Assembly: GCA_012514595.1 (NCBI GenBank)
Contig: JAAYZZ010000020.1
Span: 1-13,462, forward strand
Length of the DNA stretch: 13,462 nt
Reading direction: 5' to 3'
Source of the DNA: Elusimicrobiota bacterium
GTDB taxonomy: Bacteria > Omnitrophota > Gorgyraeia > Zapsychrales > Fredricksoniimonadaceae
Positions 6,793-13,462 of the stretch are shown in pieces (positions within the stretch are counted from its first letter, which is position 1; each line of letters begins with the position of its first letter). The notes under the pieces are model-generated. The model did no database searches. It was not told the origin of the DNA and saw only the letters and a list, made by a program, of their open reading frames with translations. Position numbers and translations under genes: made by a program.

Positions 6793-6887
6793 GTTCTCGT
6801 TCTTTGCCGTTTGTCTTTCTTTCAGTTCTTCGTCTTGCTTCTTCCGTCTTCCGGTTTCCCGCATTTTGTGATATATAAGGAAACATC

Positions 6888-9449
6888 ATGGACAAGCCCT
6901 CCGCATCCACCCCCATGTTGCGACAGTATCAGGAGATCAAGGCCTCTCACAAGGACTGCATCCTTTTTTTCCGGTTGGGCGATTTCTACGAGATGTTCTA
7001 TGAAGATGCCCGGGCGGCATCCCAGATCCTGGAACTTGTGCTGACCTCCCGCGGGTCTGACGGCCAGGGGCGTATCCCGATGTGCGGGGTCCCGTATCAT
7101 TCGGCTGATAATTACATCGCGAAGCTGGTGCGCGCGGGAAAAAAAGTCGCGATCTGTGAGCAGGTCGAGGATCCGGCGCTTGCCAAGGGGCTTGTGCGGC
7201 GGGAGGTCATCCGCGTCATCACCGCCGGTACGTTCGTGGATGAGTCTTCGGAGGCGCGGTCCATCGTCGCCTTGCGGCTTGACAAAAAGACCATTGCCCT
7301 GGCCTTTACGGATACCGCCAGCGGCACGGTCCGGGCCAATCAGGTCCCCTCGCTCCACCAGGCCCTGGAGCTCCTCGCGAAGACGCAGGTCCACGAATGT
7401 CTCTTTCCCGACGGGCAGGAGGAGGAGGTCCGCAAGGTCCTGGCGCATCCCATGCTGCGGCTGCGGGAGGTGACGCTGACGCCTTTCCGCGACTGGTCCT
7501 TTGCGCCTGATCGCGGCCGGCAGGTCCTTCTGGAACATTTCGGCACGCTGAACCTCCGGGGCTTTGGCCTCGACGAGCTTTCATCTGCCCAGGCCTGCGC
7601 CGGGGCGCTTATCGAGTATCTGCGCGAGACCAACAAGACCCCCCTCAAACACATTGACCGTCTGACTCTTTACGACGATACGGACCATGTGTTCATTTCC
7701 CCGCCGGCGCACTACGGGCTGGAGCTGGAGGCCATGGTCAAGGCGCTGGACCGGACCCGCACCGCGATGGGACGGCGCATGTTCCGCTCCTGGCTGTATC
7801 ATCCTCTCAAGGATGTGGAGCGGATCCGGGAGCGTCAAAAGGCGGTGGGGATCCTCCGGGAGGATGCCGTCTGCCGTCAGGCCCTTGAGGATGTTCTTGC
7901 GCTGGTCCCGGATGTGGAGAAGAGCCTTTCCCGGTTGAGTTGCGGTACGGGAGCGGCGCGCGACCTTTTGGCGGTCCGCAATGCGCTGTTGTGCGCGCCC
8001 CGGCTCCGGGAGGCCCTGGCCCGCCTTTCGGCTTCGAGCGTCCTTTTTTCCGTCGGGGATGTCGCGGCCCTTCGGGAGCTTCTCGAGCGGGCCGTCAATC
8101 CCGAGATGCCGCTCACCAAGAACGAGGGCAAGGTCATCCGCAGCGGTTACCATGCGGAGATCGACGAGTTGAGGACCCTGCGTGCCCAGGGTACGGCCTG
8201 GCTCGCCGACTACCAGGCCCGGGAGGTCCGGCGGACCGGGATCAGCTCGCTCAAGGTCAGTTTCAACCGGGTCTTCGGTTATTACATCGAGGTCACCAAC
8301 GCGAATTTGAAGGCGGTCCCGCCGGAGTATCAGCGAAAACAGACACTGGTGAACGGCGAACGTTTTATCACGCCGGAGCTCAAGGAATACGAGCAGAAGA
8401 TCCTGACGGCAGAGGACAGGATCCTGCGTCTGGAGGCCGCGGTCGTCGGGGAACTGATCGGAAAGGTCCTTGCGGATATGTCGCAGGTGCATGCGCTTGC
8501 GCGGGAGATGGCGACCGTCGATGTCCTGCAGTCCCTGGGCGCGGTCGCGGCCCTGCCTCAATGGGTGAGGCCCGAGGTGACGGAGGGGACAGAGCTGTTC
8601 ATCGACGCGGGCCGTCATCCTGTCGTCGAGGGCGTGATCGGCAGCGACTTCATTCCCAATGACACCCGGATGGACGGCGAGGAGAACCGGCTGATGGTCC
8701 TGACCGGGCCCAACATGTCCGGAAAGTCGACGTATATCCGGCAGAACGCGCTGTTGGTGATCCTGGCCCAGATGGGGAGCTTTGTTCCGGCGGCCCTTGC
8801 CAGGATCGGGGCGGTCGACAAGATCTTCACACGCATCGGAGCGCATGATGAGATCCTCAAAGGTCAGAGCACCTTCATGGTCGAGATGACCGAGGCAGCC
8901 GATATCCTCAACAATCTCACGTCCCGGAGCCTCGTTGTTCTCGACGAGGTTGGGCGCGGGACATCCACCTATGACGGGCTCTCGCTCGCCTGGGCCATCG
9001 CGGAATTTCTCCAGGAGAAGAAGACACGGACGTTCTTTGCTACGCATTTCCATGAGCTGACGCTTCTTGCCGACCGGCTCAAGGGGGTCAAGAATTACAA
9101 TGTTCTCGTGCGGGAGTGGGAGGGCAAGGTCGTCTTCATGCACAAGATCGTCCCCGGCGGGACGGATGACAGTTATGGCATCCATGTGGCGCAGTTGGCC
9201 GGGATCCCGGCCAAGGTCCTTCGTCGGGCCCAGGCGTTCCTGTCCGATCTGGAGGCCGGGGGGAGCCTCAAGGACCGGCTGAAGGGGGCCATTCCCTCGC
9301 AGGAGGAATCGGACCTTTTCGGGCGCGGCCTTGCGACCCCAGTCGCGGATGAGGTCCGGGCCACCCTCGAAGCCCTCGATGTCAACAATCTGACCCCGCT
9401 GCAGGCCCTGCAGAAGCTCGAGGAGCTCAAGGCGGGTCTGAGGCAGTGA
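6888..9449 (+). CDS. mutS: DNA mismatch repair protein MutS
   Basis: MutS binds mismatches and small loops in DNA as a dimer and, on ATP exchange, recruits MutL. The 853-residue length is standard for MutS1. The mismatch-recognition motif LGDFYEMFYEDA places the intercalating Phe at 33 and the contacting Glu at 35. The C-terminal ABC-type ATPase has Walker A GPNMSGKST at 607-615, Walker B with D686-E687 followed by VGRGTSTYDG (the conserved signature region), and ATHFHEL with H720 and H722. The tail after the ATPase (LTPLQALQKLEELKA) matches the usual C-terminal dimerisation helices. ATG 6888 follows AAGGAAA at four nt. The FxE motif and full length set it apart from MutS2 and the other MutS paralogues. 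mutL follows after 59 nt, the usual pairing. Confidence 0.98.
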   Translation: MDKPSASTPMLRQYQEIKASHKDCILFFRLGDFYEMFYEDARAASQILELVLTSRGSDGQGRIPMCGVPYHSADNYIAKLVRAGKKVAICEQVEDPALAKGLVRREVIRVITAGTFVDESSEARSIVALRLDKKTIALAFTDTASGTVRANQVPSLHQALELLAKTQVHECLFPDGQEEEVRKVLAHPMLRLREVTLTPFRDWSFAPDRGRQVLLEHFGTLNLRGFGLDELSSAQACAGALIEYLRETNKTPLKHIDRLTLYDDTDHVFISPPAHYGLELEAMVKALDRTRTAMGRRMFRSWLYHPLKDVERIRERQKAVGILREDAVCRQALEDVLALVPDVEKSLSRLSCGTGAARDLLAVRNALLCAPRLREALARLSASSVLFSVGDVAALRELLERAVNPEMPLTKNEGKVIRSGYHAEIDELRTLRAQGTAWLADYQAREVRRTGISSLKVSFNRVFGYYIEVTNANLKAVPPEYQRKQTLVNGERFITPELKEYEQKILTAEDRILRLEAAVVGELIGKVLADMSQVHALAREMATVDVLQSLGAVAALPQWVRPEVTEGTELFIDAGRHPVVEGVIGSDFIPNDTRMDGEENRLMVLTGPNMSGKSTYIRQNALLVILAQMGSFVPAALARIGAVDKIFTRIGAHDEILKGQSTFMVEMTEAADILNNLTSRSLVVLDEVGRGTSTYDGLSLAWAIAEFLQEKKTRTFFATHFHELTLLADRLKGVKNYNVLVREWEGKVVFMHKIVPGGTDDSYGIHVAQLAGIPAKVLRRAQAFLSDLEAGGSLKDRLKGAIPSQEESDLFGRGLATPVADEVRATLEALDVNNLTPLQALQKLEELKAGLRQ

Positions 9450-9452
9450 ACG

Positions 9453-9490
9453 CCGGCATGACGCCGGAGAATCAGGTTCCCCCAAGGGAA
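9453..9490 (+). other. Two small hairpins in the mutS-mutL spacer
   Basis: In the 59-nt spacer, CCGGC-atgac-GCCGG (9453-9467) and TTCCC-ccaa-GGGAA (9477-9490) can each fold as 5-bp stems. Neither is followed by a T run, so they are unlikely to terminate. The second lies just before the mutL ribosome-binding region (GGAG at 9494-9497 and GGCGGAG nearer the start) and could tune mutL translation or mark an RNA-processing point. Confidence 0.3.
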
Positions 9491-9508
9491 TGAAGGAGAG
9501 GCGGAGAT

Positions 9509-11290
9509 ATGGCGAAGGTCCAGGTCCTGTCAACTGAGGTGATCTCCAGGATCGCGGCCGGAGAGGTCGTGGACCGCCCCTCTTCCGTCGTGAAAGAATT
9601 GATGGAGAACGCGCTGGATGCCGGCGCCACCCGTGTCGAGATCCTCCTCCGTTCGGGAGGAAAGACGCTCATTCGTGTCCGCGATAACGGCAGCGGCATT
9701 GCCCGGGAGGATCTGGACCAGCTCTTCACGCGGCACGCCACCAGCAAGATCCGTTCGGCGGACGACCTGGAGGCCCTGATCTCCTTTGGCTTCCGGGGAG
9801 AGGCCCTCTATTCGATCGCCGCGGTGTCGGAGGTCACGGTCCGGACCAGGACCGCCGAGGGCGACGAGGGATGGGAACTGCACCTGAAAGGCGGACGGCG
9901 CGAGAGGATTTCTCCGGCCGCCATTTCCGGTCCCGGGACCGAGATCAGCGTGGGCGAGATCTTCTTCAATACCCCAGCGCGCAAGAAGTTCCTCAAGTCC
10001 GACAGCTCCGAGCTCGACGCGGTCCTTCAGGTCTTCCTTCCTTATGCGCTCAAGTATCCGGAGAGGCACTTTGTCCTTGTCCACAACGACCGGACGATCT
10101 ATGACCTTGCTCCTGATCCCTCGTTCGGCGAGAGGGCGGCCCGGACGCTCAAGCTTGAGCGTTCGGCGGTCCTGGAGGAGACCTTCTCCCTCCCGGGGAG
10201 GGCGGAGGTCTGCCGGTGCGTGCTGGGGGATATCAATATTCAGCGGCCTCGTCGGGATATCCAGTATCTGTTTGTGAACGGACGCCCGGTCCAGCACCGG
10301 AACCTGTCATTCCATCTCAACGATGTCTACCGCATGATCATGCCGGAGGGGGTCCATCCGTTCTTTGTGCTTTTCCTGCAACTTCCTCCGGAAGACGTGG
10401 ATGTGAATATTCATCCCCAGAAACGCGAGGTCCGGATCCGAGGCGAGGCCGAGATCTTCGGCGCCCTTCGCAGCGCGGTGGAGAGGGCGCTTATGACGCG
10501 GGGGACGCCCCGGCAGATCGCAGAGACTTCCCTTTTTCCGTTCGGCCCTTCTGGCGCTTCCACGATCGAAGGCATTCCGGGCGAGCGGATCATTTTTGGC
10601 CCCGGAGCCGTTGATCCCTCTGAACGTCGGGATCTTCCTGTCCCAGGGGAACGGCCGGGTTTTTTCACGCAAGAAACCAGGGGAGATATGCCGGAGGTCC
10701 CTTCAGCCTCGTTGGGCGTGAGTGTCTGTGAGCGGCTGGAGAGGCTTCGGTTCCTGGGGACGTTTGCGAGCAAGTATCATCTTTTTGAGGAGGGGGAAGG
10801 CCTGATCGTGGTGGACCAGCATGCCGCGCAGGAGCGGATCCTCTTTGAGCGTTTCCTGGATCAGGCGGCCCGCGGGGAGGTCGAGGTCCAGCATCTATTG
10901 ATCCCCCAGCTGGTCAAACTCCCTCCCGGAGATATGCTCCGTTGGGAGGCATGCCATGCCGAGCTCGAGGCGCTCGGTCTTTTGACCGCACGGCTCGATG
11001 AGGAGACCGTGTCCGTCAATGCGATCCCCGGGATCCTCAAAGGCCCGGAGGCGCTTTTGCGCGCAGTTGTCGCGGATGGGCAAGGGGCGCGTTTTGACCG
11101 GGAGGCCTTTGCCCGCCGGGCCTGCCGCGCGTCTGTCATGGCCGGAGACCGGATGTCTGCCGCGGAGGCGGTCCATCAGATGCAGGCCCTTGCGGCCTGC
11201 CGTGACCCGATGACCTGTCCGCACGGGCGGCCCGTTTTTATCGAGATCAAGACCTCTTTCCTGGACCGTCAGTTCTTCCGGACCGCCTGA
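9509..11290 (+). CDS. mutL: DNA mismatch repair protein MutL, endonuclease-containing type
   Basis: MutL couples mismatch recognition by MutS to strand removal. The 593-residue protein has an N-terminal GHKL ATPase. Motif I is KELMENALDAGA with catalytic Glu30 and Mg-binding Asn34; motif II is DNGSG at 59-63; the ATP-lid region is TRHATSKI, followed by GFRGEAL at 94-100. A variable, Pro/Gly-rich linker spans about 335-410. The C-terminal dimerisation domain carries the metal-dependent endonuclease motif DQHAAQERILFE (436-447), matching DQHA(X)2E(X)4E. It also has ACRASVMAGD and CPHGRP (570-575), so it should nick DNA itself, as in bacteria lacking MutH. ATG 9509 follows a GGAGAGGCGGAG purine tract. 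It lies in the same direction as mutS, most likely co-transcribed. A terminator-like hairpin overlaps its stop codon. Confidence 0.97.
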   Translation: MAKVQVLSTEVISRIAAGEVVDRPSSVVKELMENALDAGATRVEILLRSGGKTLIRVRDNGSGIAREDLDQLFTRHATSKIRSADDLEALISFGFRGEALYSIAAVSEVTVRTRTAEGDEGWELHLKGGRRERISPAAISGPGTEISVGEIFFNTPARKKFLKSDSSELDAVLQVFLPYALKYPERHFVLVHNDRTIYDLAPDPSFGERAARTLKLERSAVLEETFSLPGRAEVCRCVLGDINIQRPRRDIQYLFVNGRPVQHRNLSFHLNDVYRMIMPEGVHPFFVLFLQLPPEDVDVNIHPQKREVRIRGEAEIFGALRSAVERALMTRGTPRQIAETSLFPFGPSGASTIEGIPGERIIFGPGAVDPSERRDLPVPGERPGFFTQETRGDMPEVPSASLGVSVCERLERLRFLGTFASKYHLFEEGEGLIVVDQHAAQERILFERFLDQAARGEVEVQHLLIPQLVKLPPGDMLRWEACHAELEALGLLTARLDEETVSVNAIPGILKGPEALLRAVVADGQGARFDREAFARRACRASVMAGDRMSAAEAVHQMQALAACRDPMTCPHGRPVFIEIKTSFLDRQFFRTA

Positions 11291-11308
11291 ACAATAGCGG
11301 TGCTTTTT
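11282..11308 (+). terminator. Likely factor-independent terminator of mutS-mutL
   Basis: ACCGC (11282-11286) pairs with GCGGT (11297-11301) across a 10-nt loop. TTTTT at 11304-11308 follows two bases later. The stem includes the last codons of mutL. The stem is only five pairs long, so efficiency may be partial, but a new promoter lies immediately downstream, which supports a transcription-unit boundary here. Confidence 0.45.
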
Positions 11309-11312
11309 CGAT

Positions 11313-11341
11313 TTGACATTAATATTCAAATCAATAAGAAT
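11313..11341 (+). promoter_or_regulatory. Promoter for the secretin-amidase unit
   Basis: A perfect -35 TTGACA (11313-11318) is followed after 17 nt by AAGAAT (11336-11341), four of six matches to the -10 consensus, in an A/T-rich patch that stands out from the GC-rich neighbourhood. Transcription would start near 11348, about 22 nt before ATG 11370, with the ribosome-binding site just inside the transcript. Confidence 0.55.
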
Positions 11342-11360
11342 AGGCATACATTTTTTTGAA

Positions 11361-11366
11361 AAGGAG
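11361..11366 (+). promoter_or_regulatory. Ribosome-binding site that fixes the secretin start
   Basis: AAGGAG lies three nt before ATG 11370. An earlier in-frame start at 11313 would lie within the promoter -35 and would place 19 extra residues ahead of a good signal peptide, so ATG 11370 is preferred. The spacing is shorter than usual. Confidence 0.6.
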
Positions 11367-11369
11367 TTT

Positions 11370-12830
11370 ATGAGGATCCGGATTTTAACGGTCACCTTCT
11401 ATATTTTCTCCCTGTTTTCGTCCCCTTTGGCCTGGTCTCAAACCGCCGCCGAAGCGTCGCAGAGCGAGGAGAGGGACCTGTCTTCCGTGATGGTGGATGA
11501 GATCGCCTTTCGGGAAGCCGATGTCGTCGAGGCCCTCTCGACGCTATCTCACAAGACGGGTCTCAATATTGTGGCGGGGCGGGATGTCACGGGGGTCGTG
11601 ACCATCTTTCTGACGAATGTCCCGGTCCTGGAGGCCTTGAGGACGATCGTGGACTCCTGCGGCCTTGCCTTTGCCGAGGAAGGAGAGATCATCCGGGTCA
11701 TGACCGCGGAAGAATACCGTGAACGCTACGGTCACGATTTCGGGGAGGCCCGCACGACCCGGGTCATCCGTCCGAATTTCATGTCCCCGACGGCTGTGGC
11801 CGCGATCGTCGAGGATGTCAAAAGCGCTGACGGGCAGGTCATTCCCAATGACGAGACAAGGACCCTGATCCTCATCGATACTGTCGCCAAGGTCGAGGCC
11901 ATCTCTTCCCTCATCCGGCAGATCGACGTCCAGATGGTGACGATCGAACTCCCGCTCAAATATGTCCGGGCCGAGACCATCCTCGATGATGTCCGGGCCA
12001 TGGTCAGCGACAGCGTGGGGTCGATCACCTGCGATCCTCTGGGCAACAGACTGATCCTGACCGATACGCTCACCAGGGCGGACCGCATCCGTACCGCTGT
12101 TGAGGCGATGGATGCCCGCGGCCGGGATGTGGATCTTGAGGTCCGGGCGGTGCGGGTGGCCTTGAGCGACGATCACCCCGACGGGATCGACTGGGCCGGC
12201 ACCGCCTCCGATACTCAGCAGCTTCGCATCAGCAGCGACGCCGGCATTGTGACGGCCCAGAACGGGACCGCGGTCATTACTCTGGGGGTTTTGGATCCCG
12301 GCGAGTATGACACGCTGATCGATGCCCTTGATACCGTCGGGGTTGTTGAGCCTCTTGCGGTGTCCCGGATGGAGATCTCTCCCGATGAAGAGGCCCGGGT
12401 GGTCCTCCGGTACGAGAAGGGAGAGGTCGCGCTCGGGTCGTGGAGGGAGGGGGATCGTTATATCGCCCCGGCCTTACCCGATGGGGATTCCGGGGGGATC
12501 GAATTCTTTGTGAAGCCAGTGGCCCTGGCCGATGGGGGGGTTCGGGTCATCATCGCTCCTTTTGGTCCCGTGAGTTTCTCGCGCGAACAGAGCACGACCA
12601 TCCATGCCGGTTCCCAGCAGATGGTGGCCATCGGAGGGATCGTGATCGCCGAGGATGTCTCACGCATCCGGAAGATCCCGCTTGTGGGGGATATTCCCTT
12701 TTTGGGGGCCCCGTTCCGTTTTCAGAACCATCGGGAGCAGCGGGAAGAGATCGCGATCTTTCTTGTTCTGACACCGCGCGCCGCTCCGGAGGGGGCTAAC
12801 AACAATCCGGATCCGGTGAAAGGACCCTGA
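11370..12830 (+). CDS. Compact secretin-family outer-membrane channel protein (GspD/PilQ-like)
   Basis: Secretins form large multimeric outer-membrane pores for type II/III secretion, type IV pili or phage-like export. This 486-residue protein has a signal peptide (1 to about 23, AWS|Q) and an STN/N0-like domain at about 40-112 (EIAFREADVVEALSTLSHKT). Two secretin N-type repeats follow, at about 130-187 (VIRPNFMSPTAVAAIVEDV) and 191-250 (LPLKYVRAETILDDVRAM). The C-terminal secretin domain spans about 255-475, with the family's most conserved block, IPLVGDIPFLGAPF, near residue 435. There is no N-terminal AMIN domain, and it is short for PilQ or GspD. The last ten residues (NNNPDPVKGP) are probably disordered. 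It has its own promoter, and its stop codon overlaps the amidase start by 1 nt. No pilin, ATPase or inner-membrane assembly gene lies in the window, so the system it serves cannot be named. Confidence 0.87.
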   Translation: MRIRILTVTFYIFSLFSSPLAWSQTAAEASQSEERDLSSVMVDEIAFREADVVEALSTLSHKTGLNIVAGRDVTGVVTIFLTNVPVLEALRTIVDSCGLAFAEEGEIIRVMTAEEYRERYGHDFGEARTTRVIRPNFMSPTAVAAIVEDVKSADGQVIPNDETRTLILIDTVAKVEAISSLIRQIDVQMVTIELPLKYVRAETILDDVRAMVSDSVGSITCDPLGNRLILTDTLTRADRIRTAVEAMDARGRDVDLEVRAVRVALSDDHPDGIDWAGTASDTQQLRISSDAGIVTAQNGTAVITLGVLDPGEYDTLIDALDTVGVVEPLAVSRMEISPDEEARVVLRYEKGEVALGSWREGDRYIAPALPDGDSGGIEFFVKPVALADGGVRVIIAPFGPVSFSREQSTTIHAGSQQMVAIGGIVIAEDVSRIRKIPLVGDIPFLGAPFRFQNHREQREEIAIFLVLTPRAAPEGANNNPDPVKGP

Positions 12831-13462
12831 TGTTGCGAACGGCATTTTCTTTCTTTTTGGTCCTGACGCTCGCCGGATTATCGGGATGCGCAACAGTACC
12901 TCCCGCCCCGTCCGGTTTCGCCCCTTCTGCGACATTGACGGCGTTCTGCCGAAGATACAGTATTGATTGCCGTTGGGATGCGCTGTCCCAGGCCGTTCGT
13001 TTCTCCGTGGCCGGACGTCAGGTCAAGGCCATGGTCGGGAGTACCGTGCTGGTCGTGGGGGAAGAGCGGATGACCCTGACCGGACCGTTGCGGAGGGAGA
13101 ATGGGACGGTCCTGATCCCTGCGGATTTTGAGAAAAAGGTCCTGGGGCAGACCCTGCCTGTGGCCGGTAGCTTTGGCACGAGCAAGCCGGGGGTCCTTCT
13201 GCGCCGGGTGGCCCTGGATCCAGGGCACGGGGGAAAGGATCCCGGAGCGGTCGGGTTCAAGGGGCTTCAGGAAAAAGAGGTGGTCCTCGATATCGCTCGT
13301 CGGGTGCGAAAAGGGCTTTTGGCGTCGGGGATCACGGTGGTCATGACCCGTGAGGGGGACGAGTTTATTTCGCTTGAGCGGAGGACCGCGATCGCTTCGT
13401 GCGAGAAGGCGGACCTTTTTGTGAGCATTCATGCCAATGCCCACAAAAGCCGCCGGGCCCGC
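12830..13462 (+). CDS. Lipoprotein N-acetylmuramoyl-L-alanine amidase (Amidase_3), 3' end outside window
   Basis: This is a zinc amidase that cleaves the bond between MurNAc and the stem peptide of peptidoglycan. The 211 visible residues start with a lipoprotein signal, lipobox LSGC with acylated Cys20, so it should be membrane-anchored, probably in the outer membrane. A region at about 40-110 (VRFSVAGRQVKAMVGS, then GTVLIPADF) resembles the copper-amine-oxidase N-like stalk domain found in other amidases. The catalytic domain begins at about 128 (VALDPGHGGKDPGAVG). Zinc ligands are His133, Glu148 in LQEKE and His201 in SIHANA. The second catalytic Glu, near the C-terminus of the family, falls beyond the window. 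The start ATG overlaps the secretin TGA by 1 nt, so translation is probably coupled. In E. coli amiB is adjacent to mutL, so an amidase near mutL has precedent; the intervening secretin does not match that arrangement. Confidence 0.93.
   Translation, partial: MLRTAFSFFLVLTLAGLSGCATVPPAPSGFAPSATLTAFCRRYSIDCRWDALSQAVRFSVAGRQVKAMVGSTVLVVGEERMTLTGPLRRENGTVLIPADFEKKVLGQTLPVAGSFGTSKPGVLLRRVALDPGHGGKDPGAVGFKGLQEKEVVLDIARRVRKGLLASGITVVMTREGDEFISLERRTAIASCEKADLFVSIHANAHKSRRAR

Larger units (their letters stand above)
6575..6887. other. Divergent intergenic region between the coiled-coil operon and mutS
   Basis: This 313-nt stretch holds no convincing gene. From left to right it contains the strong minus-strand promoter; an A/T-rich patch with two TGACAT repeats 10 nt apart (6653 and 6663); the weak plus-strand extended -10; a purine-rich tract (34 of 40 bases at 6711-6750); an 8-bp inverted repeat; and a pyrimidine-rich tract (58 of 70 bases at 6791-6860). 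The last part is the mutS ribosome-binding site AAGGAAA (6877-6883). A 69-codon open frame at 6662-6871 lacks a ribosome-binding site and looks spurious. Confidence 0.6.

Noticed and set aside
6662..6871. A 69-codon open frame in the mutS leader
   Set aside because: It has no ribosome-binding site, and its sequence only reflects the purine-rich then pyrimidine-rich tracts. It would also begin within the candidate promoter.
6869..6877. TGATATATA as an extended -10 promoter for mutS
   Set aside because: Transcription would begin at or after the ribosome-binding site AAGGAAA, leaving the message without a usable leader, and no -35 is visible.
7581..9533. A 650-codon open frame on the minus strand opposite mutS
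   Set aside because: It is antisense to the conserved ATPase and clamp regions of MutS, with no signal, domain or ribosome-binding site that would support it. It is a codon-bias shadow despite its length.

Overview
The window is a gene-dense stretch of a bacterial chromosome with high G+C content (by eye). It reads as a Gram-negative-type (diderm) bacterium, because it encodes an outer-membrane secretin, a lipoprotein peptidoglycan amidase and two exported proteins. MutL carries the DQHA(X)2E(X)4E endonuclease motif, which argues against an E. coli-like MutH system. The gene mix (folC-mnmE, mutS-mutL, short secretin, CuAO-like amidase) recalls poorly cultured diderm phyla such as Omnitrophota. 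That placement is a low-confidence inference from recalled gene style, not from a search.

Layout. At 1-252 (+) is the C-terminal end of a probable SGNH-type hydrolase. At 269-1582 (+) is folC, followed by mnmE at 1560-2954 (+), which overlaps the folC 3' end by 23 nt. Convergent with mnmE, 15 nt beyond its stop, is a two-gene minus-strand operon: a 260-aa gene (6574-5792) followed by a 934-aa gene (5774-2970). Both products have a signal peptide, one TPR-like helical hairpin and then coiled coil. A near-consensus sigma70-type promoter (6607-6636, minus strand) reads into the pair. A 313-nt divergent intergenic region (6575-6887) separates this operon from mutS (6888-9449), which is followed by mutL (9509-11290). 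After a likely terminator and a fresh promoter comes a compact secretin gene (11370-12830). Its stop codon overlaps by 1 nt the start of a lipoprotein N-acetylmuramoyl-L-alanine amidase gene that runs off the window end (12830-13462).

How they work together. FolC (folate polyglutamylation) and MnmE (tRNA wobble-uridine modification, which uses a folate one-carbon donor) are housekeeping neighbours. MutS and MutL form the mismatch-repair pair. The secretin and amidase suggest an envelope module in which an outer-membrane pore is co-expressed with a peptidoglycan-cleaving enzyme. The exported TPR/coiled-coil pair is the least explained part of the window and the best candidate for something undescribed. 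It has a strong-looking promoter, a shared N-terminal module, and, in the large protein, a C-terminal tail that holds all four of its cysteines and is encoded by a small repeat element with inverted ends.

No tRNA, rRNA, CRISPR array, insertion sequence or transposase gene was seen.
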